From the NCBI GenBank assembly GCA_002714465.1, contig PAXL01000031.1, forward strand, positions 34,351 through 53,992: 19,642 bases of DNA, given 5' to 3'. Position numbers and translations under genes: made by a program. Shown in pieces: positions 1 to 7,495 of the stretch. Below the pieces are notes generated by a model that was not told the DNA's origin, did not search any database, and saw nothing but the letters and a program-made list of their open reading frames with translations. This DNA is from Gemmatimonadota bacterium. Lineage in GTDB: Bacteria; Latescibacterota; UBA2968. How positions within the stretch are numbered: the first letter of the stretch is position 1; each line of letters opens with the position of its first letter.

Positions 1-59
1 TCCGAAACGACGTATTCCGAATCCAACGGCGGGAGTTGGTCGTCGGTGGTTTCTGCCAT
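1..59 (-). CDS. 5' end of an unidentified gene (partial, runs off the window)
   Basis: An ATG on the minus strand at 57-59 opens a frame beginning MAETTDDQLPPLDSEYVVS that runs off the left edge with no stop. A good Shine-Dalgarno core (AAGGA) lies about 7 bases upstream, which is the main reason to believe the start. It lies about 100 bases downstream of, and on the same strand as, the PhyH-like gene at 162-1376, so the two could be co-transcribed. Only 19 residues are visible, acidic and without a signal peptide, so no family can be named. Confidence 0.55.
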   Translation of the reverse strand, partial: MAETTDDQLPPLDSEYVVS

Positions 60-161
60 TTTTTAGTCCTTACTTGCTCTAGTTCAATTACTTGATCTAA
101 GCTAAAGAGATTGTGTTGTGCTCAGAGTGCGCTCCTCTCCTCGTTTGCTCTCGACCTCTGG

Positions 162-1376
162 TTAAGTGTCATGAGGCCCGGTCCGCCCTTGAGTCAGTTG
201 TTGGTCGAAGCTTACCCTAAACAGCTCCGTCAGCGATTCGGGCAGCATACCGCGATGCGCCTTGATGGACCACGCTGGCGGAATCGCGTGCGAAGGAAGA
301 ACCAGACCTGTCTCGTAGTCTGCCTTCTTGTAGCAGTAAAGCGTGCTCCATCGCGTCGACCGATCTGGGGCTTTTGGTGAAACACCGTGAGCACCGTGTG
401 ACAAACAGCAAACGATCGACCCTGGAGACAGAGACAGATGGTCGATGACAAGTGGCTCCCCCGTCACAGGATGCATCTTTCCTTCCAGCCACCCCCGCAC
501 CATCGTGTCGTCATCGGGAGACCGACATCCAACCGGATCACGGAAGAGATGGCTTCCTCGGATGATCTTCAGACCCGCATCGTCTTCCGCTTCGAACCCA
601 TCGGGATAGCAGATCGTCAGGTTCGTGTTCGGCTGGCGTCGATAGGACTCCGGATCCGTCATCCCGACATCATCGTATCCGCCTCCGATCTTGTGACTGT
701 GCCAACCTCCACCGACGTATCCCGGGGGACGCGTCAGGAGCTGATTATGATCGAAGTAAATTTCTTCGGTCCCAAGACACATTCGCTGTAGAGCGAGCAT
801 CTGCGGATGTGTCAAGACATCCATCAGGAAGGGCATGTGACCAGCCGGGAAATACTCTGCAAACACGCCATGATTTCGGAGCGTCAAAACGCCTGCCGAA
901 TCGTCTGACTGAGGCACCTTCTGACTTCCTCCGATCGCTCCGTCGATCGCCTCCTTAGTCAACATTTCCTCCGGCGCAGTTCGCCCCAGTCCCTCCCAAT
1001 CGATCAAACGCCAGTCCGACTGAATGAGCGCATCGTTGATCTGCTGGCCTGCATCCGCCGCTTCTACCCATAAATCCCGGGCACGCGGCGTCATTACCGC
1101 CTCGAACACCGCGTAACCATCAATCAGGAATCGCTCCGCATCGAACGCCGTTCGAATCGCCTTCATATCGAAGATGTCAAATTGATTCGCCTGCAGCCCA
1201 TCCCAAGCAGCGTCACCCCACATCAACGGAGAAAGTGGGTTGTTCAGAAAGCTGGGACGCGTAGCTTCCGCGAGTTCTTCCGACGGTCCCGACAAGACCC
1301 TCTCCACCAGTGGATCGTCAATTTCTTCCCACAGAAGTGGATTGCGCGTCTCGCTAGTTACCCTCGCCATAGCCAT
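162..1376 (-). CDS. PhyH-like (phytanoyl-CoA dioxygenase family) oxygenase
   Basis: A 404-residue protein with the general layout of the PhyH branch of Fe(II)/2-oxoglutarate dioxygenases. It has an N-terminal helical region, a line about not exceeding a fixed volume of sequence (residues 80-110: DGYAVFEAV), then the metal region GGWHSHKIGGGYDD (about 223-236) and a distal SHGAHGVSPKAPDRSTR segment (about 326-342). That segment could supply the second histidine and the 2-oxoglutarate-binding arginine. The usual HxD/E dyad reads H226-S-H228 here, so the carboxylate ligand is either replaced or supplied by D235 or D236. It is longer than most family members (about 250-300 residues). There is no signal peptide. 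Two ATG codons, at 1376 and 1370, are both possible; the second has the better-spaced AGGA. The substrate is unknown; enzymes of this family commonly hydroxylate small molecules. Confidence 0.75.
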   Translation of the reverse strand: MAMARVTSETRNPLLWEEIDDPLVERVLSGPSEELAEATRPSFLNNPLSPLMWGDAAWDGLQANQFDIFDMKAIRTAFDAERFLIDGYAVFEAVMTPRARDLWVEAADAGQQINDALIQSDWRLIDWEGLGRTAPEEMLTKEAIDGAIGGSQKVPQSDDSAGVLTLRNHGVFAEYFPAGHMPFLMDVLTHPQMLALQRMCLGTEEIYFDHNQLLTRPPGYVGGGWHSHKIGGGYDDVGMTDPESYRRQPNTNLTICYPDGFEAEDDAGLKIIRGSHLFRDPVGCRSPDDDTMVRGWLEGKMHPVTGEPLVIDHLSLSPGSIVCCLSHGAHGVSPKAPDRSTRWSTLYCYKKADYETGLVLPSHAIPPAWSIKAHRGMLPESLTELFRVSFDQQLTQGRTGPHDT

Positions 1377-1730
1377 CCTGTCCAGGTAGTGCTACACCCC
1401 AGATTCGTACCTGAGGCATCGTCTTTGATCGTGCAGGCCGATTCAACCTGCAGACGGGCATTGTTGCGTCATCCATCTGTCACAAAATACTTGGCGAAGT
1501 CGTAAACCATTGCTCACCAGAGCCTGCCTGGCCGTTATTCTAGTATTCGTACCTAGCAGTTGAGGAGATTGAATACCTGCAGAGTAGCCTGCAAAACCCT
1601 GACTAAAAAGTTGAACTCAAGCGCAACATCCTGGCCCACTTGATCCATCAGATCAAGATCCCACCTAAGAGGCTATGGGGAACTACGATATGATGGTCCC
1701 AGCAACACCTCCCGATGGCAATATAAAAAA
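1377..1730. other. Intergenic stretch without a convincing gene
   Basis: About 350 bases between the PhyH-like gene and the terminator at 1731-1770. I see only a small 7-bp hairpin (CTTGATC/GATCAAG at about 1640-1658) with no T-run. Two short plus-strand frames at about 1550-1690 read somewhat like protein (EEIEYLQSSLQNPD then ELKRNILAHLIHQIKIPPK). They are separated by a stop and lack starts, so they may be a decayed gene fragment. The promoter of the minus-strand PhyH gene must lie in this stretch, but I could not pick out a clear one. Confidence 0.4.
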
Positions 1731-1770
1731 GCGACAGGCCGGGTGAGTAGCATTTCACCCGGCCTGTCGC
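1731..1770 (-). terminator. Strong intrinsic terminator of the structured RNA
   Basis: A perfect 16-bp stem (GCGACAGGCCGGGTGA at 1731-1746 against 1755-1770) with an 8-base loop. Read on the minus strand it is followed directly by six Ts (AAAAAA at 1725-1730 on the plus strand). It sits 7 bases after the CCA end of the RNA candidate at 1778-1947, on the same strand. Confidence 0.9.
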
Positions 1771-1777
1771 ACATGAA

Positions 1778-1947
1778 TGGTGACCACGAGGGAGTCGAAC
1801 CCCCATTTTTTGTTATACGTCTTGTGGTTTGGGCCGCCTTCCGAGCCCTCCCCCGGTTCTACCTCCGATGTGACAGTCCGCCAACCAACTCTCACCACGT
1901 CTGTAAACAGCCGTGCGGTGTCTCCCCGTATACCCCCGGGTGGTCAC
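1778..1947 (-). ncRNA. Candidate structured RNA with a tRNA-like 3' end
   Basis: About 170 nt on the minus strand, between two intrinsic terminators. The 3' end has a canonical T-arm (GGGGG-TTCGACT-CCCTC, plus-strand 1788-1804) followed by GTGGTCAC and a CCA end. The 5' end, GTGACCAC (1940-1947), pairs perfectly over 8 bp with that acceptor strand. Just inside, GTATACG (1927-1933) pairs with CGTATAAC (1812-1819) with one bulged A, closing a domain of roughly 107 nt. That domain contains further hairpins such as CACCGCACG/CGTGGTG. The plan (acceptor helix, T-arm, long connecting helix, internal domain) is like tmRNA. However, there is no GGNTTCGAC D-loop signature, and the length is about half that of tmRNA. 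I found no anticodon arm. It could be a reduced tmRNA-like RNA, a tRNA with an inserted domain, or a new family. Confidence 0.6.
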
Positions 1948-1975
1948 AAATGGTACTTTCGCCGGACAAAATAAA

Positions 1976-2015
1976 AAGAAGGAGTTCGCACCATTAGCAG
2001 CGCACACTCCTTCTT
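1976..2015 (-). terminator. Intrinsic terminator of tRNA-Leu
   Basis: A 10-bp perfect stem (AAGAAGGAGT at 1976-1985 with ACTCCTTCTT at 2006-2015) around a 20-base loop. On the minus strand it is followed by TTTTATTTT. It lies 14 bases beyond the CCA end of tRNA-Leu, and separates that gene from the structured RNA downstream. Confidence 0.75.
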
Positions 2016-2029
2016 AACAACGATTTTGG

Positions 2030-2116
2030 TGGTGCCGAAGGCGGGAATCGAACCCGCACGGCCCGAAGGCCACTGGATTTTGAGTCCAGCGCGTCTACCA
2101 GTTCCACCACTTCGGC
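2030..2116 (-). tRNA. tRNA-Leu (anticodon CAA)
   Basis: An 87-nt gene including an encoded CCA. The acceptor helix is GCCGAAG/CTTCGGC, the D-arm contains TGGTAGACGC, and the anticodon arm is CTGGA-CTCAAAA-TCCAG with anticodon CAA reading UUG. A long class II variable arm (TGGCCTTCGGGCCGT) and the T-arm GCGGG-TTCGATT-CCCGC complete it. The long variable arm and the GCCGAAG acceptor agree with bacterial tRNA-Leu. Confidence 0.97.
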
Positions 2117-2133
2117 ATCATCATTAGATTACA

Positions 2134-2162
2134 AATATCTCCTTCGGTAAAGGACACGTCAA
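2134..2162 (-). promoter_or_regulatory. Likely sigma70-type promoter of tRNA-Leu
   Basis: On the minus strand TTGACG (2157-2162) is followed after 17 bases by GATATT (2134-2139), which matches four of six bases of the -10 consensus. The predicted start is around 2127, about 11 bases before the tRNA. Confidence 0.5.
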
Positions 2163-2180
2163 GGATCAGGCTCCCTGCGG

Positions 2181-2960
2181 CTAGAACAGCCTTAGGGGCT
2201 TGCTTTCTTCGACAAACCCCTCGTCCTCCGGCAGATCATCACCCTTGGACGCCGCAACCGCGAGCTCGTCACATCGTTCGTTCTCTTCGGTCCCAGCGTG
2301 ACCCTTGACCCAACGAAACGTCACGTTTCTCACTTGGCAGACCTCAAGCATCCGTTCCCAGAGATCGGGATTCTTTGCCGGCTCGGTAGGATTCCGCATC
2401 CAGCTCCGTGACCGCCACTTCTTCGCCCATCCTTTGACCATGGCGTCGACGGTGTACTTTGAATCGCTTATGAGAACGACGTCTGATCCTTCAGGCAAAG
2501 ACTCGAGCCCGACTATACAGGCTAGGATCTCCATCCGGTTATTTGTGGTCCGTCTGAACCCGCCAGAGAACTCCTCTCGGTCGTCTCCACGCAGCACGAC
2601 GGCAGCGTAGCCACCCGGTCCTGGGTTTCCGAGGCAGCCACCATCGGTGTAGACGACGGACTTCCCGTCTGCCAAGTCCTTCAGATGATCGCCTGATTGC
2701 GAAGTCTGCGGCTTAGAAGTCTTTCTTCCACCGAAACCTGCTGGCTCCGGCCCCATCAAATCCAGCTGAGCCATCACATCAGGATGATGCCCGGGTATCG
2801 AGTCCAGCCACTCTCTCGCCTGACTCCTAGTCGGAAAGCTCTTGTAGACCGCACCGGGATATCCCTGAACCTGCTCCGCCGCCTGCCCGACGCCTTGCCA
2901 CCCCTTATACACACCCGGAGTCTTCCCATTCGCCACCACGTAAATCTTCGACTTCCCCAT
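2181..2960 (-). CDS. rnhA: Ribonuclease HI with N-terminal hybrid-binding (viroplasmin-like) domain
   Basis: Cleaves the RNA strand of RNA:DNA hybrids, removing primers and R-loops in the cytoplasm. Residues 5-52 (KIYVVANGKTPGVYKGW..., ending SQAREWL) match the RNase H1 N-terminal hybrid-binding domain. A linker rich in S, T and Q follows, and residues 100-237 form the RNase H fold. The four catalytic carboxylates are visible: D106 in YTDGG, E144 in NRMEI, D166 in ISDSKY and D231 in ERCDELA. The loop histidine is H221 in WVKGHAG. The 259-residue length fits the two-domain type rather than the roughly 155-residue enzyme of E. coli. An ATG at 2958-2960 is preceded by AGAGGG. A TTG one codon earlier is possible but less likely. 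Downstream, tRNA-Leu follows after 64 bases with its own promoter. Confidence 0.93.
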   Translation of the reverse strand: MGKSKIYVVANGKTPGVYKGWQGVGQAAEQVQGYPGAVYKSFPTRSQAREWLDSIPGHHPDVMAQLDLMGPEPAGFGGRKTSKPQTSQSGDHLKDLADGKSVVYTDGGCLGNPGPGGYAAVVLRGDDREEFSGGFRRTTNNRMEILACIVGLESLPEGSDVVLISDSKYTVDAMVKGWAKKWRSRSWMRNPTEPAKNPDLWERMLEVCQVRNVTFRWVKGHAGTEENERCDELAVAASKGDDLPEDEGFVEESKPLRLF

Positions 2961-3089
2961 CAACCCTCTGTCGTTTCTCCCGTCTGTCTAGAGTGGCAAC
3001 CGCAGTGTCGTATATCAAAGACTCGCGCCATCCCACTCACCTACCTGCTCCACCATAAGCCTTGGCGAAGGGCGGCTCGGGTAGCAAGA

Positions 3090-3623
3090 TTACGGCATGC
3101 GTTCGCTTCTCGGCGATCCCAGAATTTCCTGATACAGAATCCCGTTGATCAGCGCATCCTTGTCGAACCGAAGTCTGCGCTTACCAACCTTTATCTCGGG
3201 CATCTGCCCTGACACCCACCTTATTTCTTCGGAAACGACTGCCTGATCGTCAACCCTTCTGTAAGTTTCATCATCCTTCAAGGGATCGACAAACTCGGGA
3301 CCCGTATCAGCCTCACTCACCGGCGTCGCGCCTCGCACCTCCTGGAACTCTGGACCAGTGTCCTCTTCCGACACCGGCCGCTTGCCGCTGATGTCCCGAA
3401 ACTCGCGTATGGGCTCGGCCGGCAATTCGACTGGATCTGGCGCACGAAAGATATCCCGCTCCGAGAGATCGATTTCTTCGACTTCAAACTCTGCTCGCCT
3501 TGGTCCAGCTGTGTTCGACCGGCTGTCCCGGTCGAACATGCTTCTCTTCTCCTGCCACTTTCTGAAAACTGAAGAGATCACGCTGAACGCGATGAACAAA
3601 ATGGCGAGAGTATTAAAGTCCAT
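3090..3623 (-). CDS. Small membrane-anchored protein with DTGPEF repeats, unknown function
   Basis: 177 residues. An N-terminal hydrophobic segment (about residues 4-20, NTLAILFIAFSVISSVF) followed by RKWQEKR predicts a single membrane anchor with the rest in the cytoplasm. Residues 40-135 are acidic and probably disordered. They contain two near-identical units ending PVSEEDTGPEF (83-93) and PVSEADTGPEF (101-111). The C-terminus (about 140-177) is a separate basic-acidic patch, GKRRLRFDKDALINGILYQEILGSPR, that looks like a short folded or docking element. The ATG is preceded by AGAGGA at good spacing. It lies about 118 bases downstream of floA on the same strand, beyond a terminator, so it may work with the nfeD-floA membrane pair. 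I do not recognise the family. Confidence 0.75.
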   Translation of the reverse strand: MDFNTLAILFIAFSVISSVFRKWQEKRSMFDRDSRSNTAGPRRAEFEVEEIDLSERDIFRAPDPVELPAEPIREFRDISGKRPVSEEDTGPEFQEVRGATPVSEADTGPEFVDPLKDDETYRRVDDQAVVSEEIRWVSGQMPEIKVGKRRLRFDKDALINGILYQEILGSPRSERMP

Positions 3624-3661
3624 AGGATTCCTCTTCAGCTATTGATAAATCGCGATACAAA

Positions 3662-3726
3662 AAGACACGAAAGGGGAGGATGTCTGGGATTGAGCGCTAG
3701 TCGCACATTCTCCTCCTTCGTGTCTT
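3662..3726 (-). terminator. Long stem-loop terminator after floA
   Basis: A 22-nt arm at 3662-3683 pairs with 3705-3726 with only a few mismatches or G-U pairs, around a 21-base loop. On the minus strand it is followed by CTTTTTG. It begins 15 bases after the floA stop and closes the nfeD-floA transcript. Confidence 0.75.
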
Positions 3727-3740
3727 CGTAACTTTGTGGT

Positions 3741-4727
3741 TTAGTCCGTGTCGCTGCTGGAGTCGTCGTCGGTCTGACCGGCGATACCGTCTCTCATTCG
3801 AGTGTCGGCTTCGACGTTCTGCATCCGGTAGTAGTCCATGATTCCCATGTTCCCACTCCGGAATGCTTCAGACATCGCTCTGGGAACTTCGGCCTCGGCT
3901 TCGACCACACGAGCCCGCATCTCTTGGACACGAGCCGACATCTCCTGCTCCTGTGCAACGGCCATTGCACGACGCTCCTCTGCCTTCGCCCGTGCGATCT
4001 TCAGATCAGCCTCGGCCTGATCGGTCTGGAGCGCTGCACCGATGTTGTCGCCCACATCCACGTCGGCGATATCGATCGATAGGATCTCGAACGCGGTTCC
4101 CGAATCCAGACCCTTGTCAAGAACCGTCTTGGAAATCAGATCCGGGTTCTCGAGAACCGCCTTGTGCGTATCCGCGGAACCAATCGTCGTCACGATCCCC
4201 TCACCGACACGAGCCATGATTGTCTCCTCTCCGGCACCACCGACCAGACGCTCGATATTCGCGCGGACCGTCACCCGGGACGTCGCCTTGACCTGGATAC
4301 CGTCCTTCGCTACTGCTGTCACCATCGGCGTGGAAATCACCTTCGGGTTCACGCTCACCTGTACGGCTTCGAACACGTCTCGGCCTGCCAGATCGATCGC
4401 TGCAGCACGTTCGGTCGTAAGCGTGATGCCCGCCTTGTCCGCTGCAATCAAAGCTCCGACCACCTTGCTGACTTCACCACCGGCCAAGAAGTGCGCTTCC
4501 AGAAAAGCCGTCGAAATTTCAACGCCGGCTTTGCTCGCGTTGATTTGCGAGTTCACGATCACGTTCGGCGGTACACGACGAAGCCGCATACCGACCATTT
4601 CGCCGATCCCGATATGTACTCGCGCCGCCAGCGCCGAAATCCACAGCGCCACGGGGATAAAGTACAGGAACACCATCAAGACGATGGCTGCTACGACTAG
4701 TATGAAGATGAATAGAATCAGATCCAT
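3741..4727 (-). CDS. floA: Flotillin-like protein FloA (SPFH family)
   Basis: 328 residues, the usual FloA length. An N-terminal hydrophobic hairpin (about 3-33, [27 protein letters not shown] in two stretches) embeds the protein in the membrane. The family segment [20 protein letters not shown] follows (about 42-62). The SPFH domain spans about 60-230. The C-terminal region (about 230-300) is a charged heptad-like coiled coil with many EA repeats ([19 protein letters not shown]). FloA scaffolds functional membrane microdomains in bacteria. The tail is acidic (DDDSSSDTD). The gene follows nfeD by 24 bases on the same strand, the conserved yqeZ-yqfA arrangement. The start has only a weak ribosome site, suggesting translation coupled to nfeD. 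Confidence 0.95.
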   Translation of the reverse strand: MDLILFIFILVVAAIVLMVFLYFIPVALWISALAARVHIGIGEMVGMRLRRVPPNVIVNSQINASKAGVEISTAFLEAHFLAGGEVSKVVGALIAADKAGITLTTERAAAIDLAGRDVFEAVQVSVNPKVISTPMVTAVAKDGIQVKATSRVTVRANIERLVGGAGEETIMARVGEGIVTTIGSADTHKAVLENPDLISKTVLDKGLDSGTAFEILSIDIADVDVGDNIGAALQTDQAEADLKIARAKAEERRAMAVAQEQEMSARVQEMRARVVEAEAEVPRAMSEAFRSGNMGIMDYYRMQNVEADTRMRDGIAGQTDDDSSSDTD

Positions 4728-4751
4728 AAATAATCTCGCTCTAATACCGTG

Positions 4752-6083
4752 TTACGCAGAGTCGCTCTTCCGAACAACAATGCGGTTCCCTTCAACCTCG
4801 ACAACTCTCAGATCCACGTTCTTTTCGAGAAAATCTCCCTCGGTAGTCACGCTTACACGCTGGCCATCGAACTCGGCCGTACCACCCGGACGCAGATCCG
4901 TGATGGCCTTCCCCGACTTCCCTTCCAGCAACACGTGCTTCTCGGGTGCGGCGTGATATCCTGTTTCCTGTTCGTTCAGCACTACGCGCTGCCACGTCGT
5001 CGACTTCGGGAGTCGCTTCAGCATGATCGCTGCGATCACCATCGTCAGCAGGAAGGAAATCATGATCGGGCGGAGGGCGACACCGGCCGTGTCCCACGTC
5101 CACAGGTCGAGCCGCCCCATAAGGCTCAGGAATATGCTCACAAACATCAGCACGAGACCTGGCACGGCAAGCAACCCAAATCCCGTGATGAAGAACAGAT
5201 CCGCGATCACCAGCAGCAGACCAACGACAAAGAGGAGCACCTCGGACCAGCTCGCCAGATTCACGAGTAAATGCGAACCGAAGAACAACCCAAGACATAC
5301 GAGCGCAAGCGTACCGCCGATTCCCCATCCAGGACTCTGAAACTCGAAGATCAGCCCTAGGAACCCGAGTGACATCAAGAGCGAAGCCACCATTGGGTGT
5401 GTAAGCCAACGAACCGCCTGCTCCGCCCAGTTGATCTCCTTTCGGGTCAGCTTCACCTCGTCGAGGTCGAACAGTTTTAGCACTTCGTCCAGCTTATCGT
5501 CCTCGGTGACCGCTTCGACCTTGAACTCGGCGATCTTCTGCTCGACGGCCTCTTCTGTCGTTAGCGTGAGCAGCTTCCCCTTCGGTGCGAGGGTCTCGAT
5601 TTCAACATCCTCGTCAACCATCGCTTCAGCCAGCTCAGGAGACCGCCCCGTCTTCTCTGCGGTCGCTTTCATCTCGTTCCTGAAATACGAAATCACCTTT
5701 TCGCTGGCCTTGTTTCCTTGCATGTCCACCGCAGTCGCGGCCCCGATCGTCCCACCTTCCACCATCACGATGTGGTCGGTAGCGAACGAGATCAGCGCTC
5801 CGGCCGAAATCGCACGCGGGTTAATGAAGGCGATCGTCTTCACCTCGCTGTAGAGCAAGGCATCACGGATCGTCAGGGCAGCGTCAAGCGCACCTCCCGG
5901 CGTGTCGACTTCGATGATAACCGCCTGGGCGCCATCTGTTTCGGCCTCGTCCATCACACGACCGATGAACGCAGCCAAGCCTTTCTCGATCGTCCCGGAG
6001 ACCTTCACGAGAAACACTTCTTCGGCCGCGACAGGGGCAGAAATCAGCGAAAAAAGGGTGAAAAGAAAAAAATGTCGTCGCAC
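4752..6083 (-). CDS. nfeD: Long-form NfeD: ClpP-class serine protease fused to membrane and OB-fold domains
   Basis: 443 residues from the chosen GTG. Residues 1-20 (RRHFFLFTLFSLISAPVAA) are a signal peptide. Residues 22-200 are the ClpP/SppA-like domain: EVDTPGG (58-64), the catalytic serine S93 in AISAGAL, and a lysine in the 125-140 stretch as general base. Several membrane helices occupy about 235-365, and an NfeD OB-fold domain about 380-440 (GKSGKAITDLRPGG...). Relatives cleave stomatin-like partners; the adjacent floA is the expected partner. A longer frame opens at a GTG at 6125. I prefer the GTG at 6083 because GGGGGA lies 7 bases before it and the signal peptide then starts directly. 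Confidence 0.92.
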   Translation of the reverse strand: MRRHFFLFTLFSLISAPVAAEEVFLVKVSGTIEKGLAAFIGRVMDEAETDGAQAVIIEVDTPGGALDAALTIRDALLYSEVKTIAFINPRAISAGALISFATDHIVMVEGGTIGAATAVDMQGNKASEKVISYFRNEMKATAEKTGRSPELAEAMVDEDVEIETLAPKGKLLTLTTEEAVEQKIAEFKVEAVTEDDKLDEVLKLFDLDEVKLTRKEINWAEQAVRWLTHPMVASLLMSLGFLGLIFEFQSPGWGIGGTLALVCLGLFFGSHLLVNLASWSEVLLFVVGLLLVIADLFFITGFGLLAVPGLVLMFVSIFLSLMGRLDLWTWDTAGVALRPIMISFLLTMVIAAIMLKRLPKSTTWQRVVLNEQETGYHAAPEKHVLLEGKSGKAITDLRPGGTAEFDGQRVSVTTEGDFLEKNVDLRVVEVEGNRIVVRKSDSA

Positions 6084-6090
6084 GGCGATT

Positions 6091-6096
6091 CCCCCG
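6091..6096 (-). promoter_or_regulatory. Ribosome binding site deciding the nfeD start
   Basis: CGGGGG on the minus strand, continuing as GGGGGA, lies 7 bases upstream of the GTG at 6083. No comparable site precedes the GTG at 6125. Confidence 0.6.
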
Positions 6097-6244
6097 TAAT
6101 GAAGTACGTCTGACCTATGTACCACATATGTTTGGCAGTGTCAACGCACCGACAAGAAGGCGTGACTGGACGGCTCGACCGCCACCAGTCTATATTGGTT
6201 TTCGTGACTTGTAACCGATACACAGCAGATATGAGGGGGCACCA

Positions 6245-7120
6245 ATGCAGATACTGGATGATGGCCAGATCGAACACTTCCTGGCTAAGGGATACGTGAG
6301 GATCAGCGACTGCTTCGATCGAGAATTAGCCGAGGAATGGTGTGCACTCGCCTTTAGGCGACTCGAATACGATCCGCAGGCTCCGGCATCCTGGACCGAA
6401 GCACGCGTGCACATGCCGAGGATGAACACGGTGGAAGTCGCAGAGTTTGCCCCCAAAGCTTGGGCCGGTATGTGCGACCTCATGGGAGGCTCAGACCGGA
6501 TAAAGCAGCCCGTGCACTGGGCCGATAGTTTCATCTGCAACTTCAACATCCGTGCCGGCGAACAATGGCAGCCTCCCTCGGCAAGCTCACCCGGGTGGCA
6601 CAAGGATGGCGACTGGTTCAAGCACTTCCTGGACAGCCCAGAGCAGGGCCTGTTGACCATCGTTATCTGGTCCGACATCCTTCCGAAAAGCGGGGGCACA
6701 TTCGTCGCACCGGACTCGGTGGGCCACATAGCACGCTACTTGGTCGAGTACCCGGAGGGTCTCTACAACCGCGATGGTCAGTTCGGGAAGCTGGTCGAGA
6801 AGTGCCAGATCTTCGAAGAGATCACAGGAGAGATCGGTGACGTCATTCTCATTCACCCGTATATGCTTCACGCAGCGTCCAGCAATCCCTCCGGCCGGGC
6901 CCGGTTCATTACAAACCCGGCTGTCTCTTTGAATGAGCCCATGTGCTTCAACCGCCCGGATGGCGCCTACTCACTCGTCGAGCAGGCGGTTCTGAATGGA
7001 CTCGCCGTCGAGTCGCTCGACTGGCAGATTAACTCCCAAAGAGAGCTGGTCACACCGGAACGCGTGGCTCGACAGCAAAAGATGCTCGAAGAGCAGAAGG
7101 AGAGGCTCGGGGTAGCATGA
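6245..7120 (+). CDS. Phytanoyl-CoA dioxygenase (PhyH) family protein
   Basis: 291 residues, the usual PhyH size. The double-stranded beta-helix metal site is complete. H119-K-D121 (GWHKDGDW) provides the first two ligands and H209 (HPYMLHAASSNPSGRAR) the third. R218 or R220 is placed to bind the 2-oxoglutarate C5 carboxylate. The N-terminus shows the family opening FLAKGYVRISDCFDRE (12-27). The C-terminal 40 residues are helical and charged (ERVARQQKMLEEQKERLG). No signal peptide is present. GGGGG five bases before the ATG is a good ribosome site. The gene is divergent from nfeD and followed by the independently promoted tRNA-Met, so it is probably monocistronic. The substrate is not predictable from sequence. 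Confidence 0.9.
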   Translation: MQILDDGQIEHFLAKGYVRISDCFDRELAEEWCALAFRRLEYDPQAPASWTEARVHMPRMNTVEVAEFAPKAWAGMCDLMGGSDRIKQPVHWADSFICNFNIRAGEQWQPPSASSPGWHKDGDWFKHFLDSPEQGLLTIVIWSDILPKSGGTFVAPDSVGHIARYLVEYPEGLYNRDGQFGKLVEKCQIFEEITGEIGDVILIHPYMLHAASSNPSGRARFITNPAVSLNEPMCFNRPDGAYSLVEQAVLNGLAVESLDWQINSQRELVTPERVARQQKMLEEQKERLGVA

Positions 7121-7154
7121 TCTGCCTTCCACCACACTCTTTCGGGTCCATTTC

Positions 7155-7183
7155 TTGACTGCCTAGAAGCGAGCCTGTATCTT
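7155..7183 (+). promoter_or_regulatory. Sigma70-type promoter of tRNA-Met
   Basis: TTGACT (7155-7160), a 17-base spacer, then TATCTT (7178-7183). The expected start at about 7190 is roughly 9 bases before the tRNA. Confidence 0.7.
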
Positions 7184-7198
7184 TGAGTCTCTAAGGAG

Positions 7199-7275
7199 GG
7201 CGGTGTAGCTCAGTTGGTTAGAGCAGTGGAATCATAATCCATGTGTCGGGGGTTCGAATCCCTCCACCGCTACCA
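7199..7275 (+). tRNA. tRNA-Met (anticodon CAU), target of cassette insertion
   Basis: A complete 77-nt cloverleaf with encoded CCA. The acceptor is GGCGGTG/CACCGCT and the D-arm GCTCAGTTGGTTAGAGC. The anticodon arm is GTGGA-ATCATAA-TCCAT and the T-arm GGGGG-TTCGAAT-CCCTC. CAU could also be tRNA-Ile2 (lysidine-modified), but the GTAGCTCAGTTGGTTAGAGCA body is closer to elongator Met. Its 3' part from the anticodon loop onward is duplicated at 8808-8855. Confidence 0.95.
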
Positions 7276-7283
7276 GAAAACGA
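7236..7283 (+). repeat. Attachment-site copy 1 (inside tRNA-Met, left end)
   Basis: Begins AATCCATG at the anticodon-loop/stem boundary and ends AGAAAACGA just past the CCA. It is paired with 8808-8855; the only difference is A at 7272 (discriminator base) versus G at 8844. Confidence 0.9.
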
Positions 7284-7302
7284 CAGTATTTATGGGATTT
7301 CC

Positions 7303-7329
7303 GACGGCTCTCCGACCTGGGGGGCCGTC
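7303..7329 (+). terminator. Hairpin after tRNA-Met, brought in by the element
   Basis: GACGGC (7303-7308) pairs with GCCGTC (7324-7329), followed by TGTGTTTATG. It has no sequence similarity to the hairpin that follows the displaced tRNA end at 8858-8889, as expected if the element supplied a replacement 3' flank. Confidence 0.5.
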
Positions 7330-7340
7330 TGTGTTTATGC

Positions 7341-7495
7341 CCAGTGTCCAAAAAGTATCCATCGAGATGTACAATTTGGTTATTTCAGATTTATCGCGAT
7401 TACACTCTGTTAATGATCCAATCTCCTGGCTGTTAGGTAGTTACGCCAAAACTCTTGTTTATCCAGACGTTTAGGTAAGGACCGGTATCGGAATA
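7341..7495 (+). repeat. Direct repeat R1 (155 bp)
   Basis: Aligns without gaps to R2 at 8653-8807, with about 10 substitutions (offset 1312). It contains the palindrome ATCGCGAT (7393-7400) and a partly decayed version of the R2 stem-loop. The end runs into GGAATACCAATCCAT (7490-7504). The start, CCAGTGTCCAAAAAGT, has the look of a recombinase or transposase end but I could not match it to a known family. No ORF of substance is present. Confidence 0.92.

Noticed and set aside
1550..1690. Short plus-strand frames that read like protein
   Set aside because: They are interrupted by a stop and have no start or ribosome site. They are mentioned only as a possible remnant.
1778..1947. Calling the RNA a tmRNA or ordinary tRNA
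   Set aside because: There is no tmRNA 5' signature or tag frame, and no anticodon arm. It is kept as an unassigned ncRNA.
4042..4956. Long open frame on the plus strand (304 codons)
   Set aside because: It is the antisense of floA and nfeD, serine- and threonine-rich from reversed codons, with no ribosome site.
7241..7474. 77-codon plus-strand frame inside the element
   Set aside because: It begins in the tRNA and runs through the terminator and R1. R2 lacks an equivalent coding pattern and there is no ribosome site.
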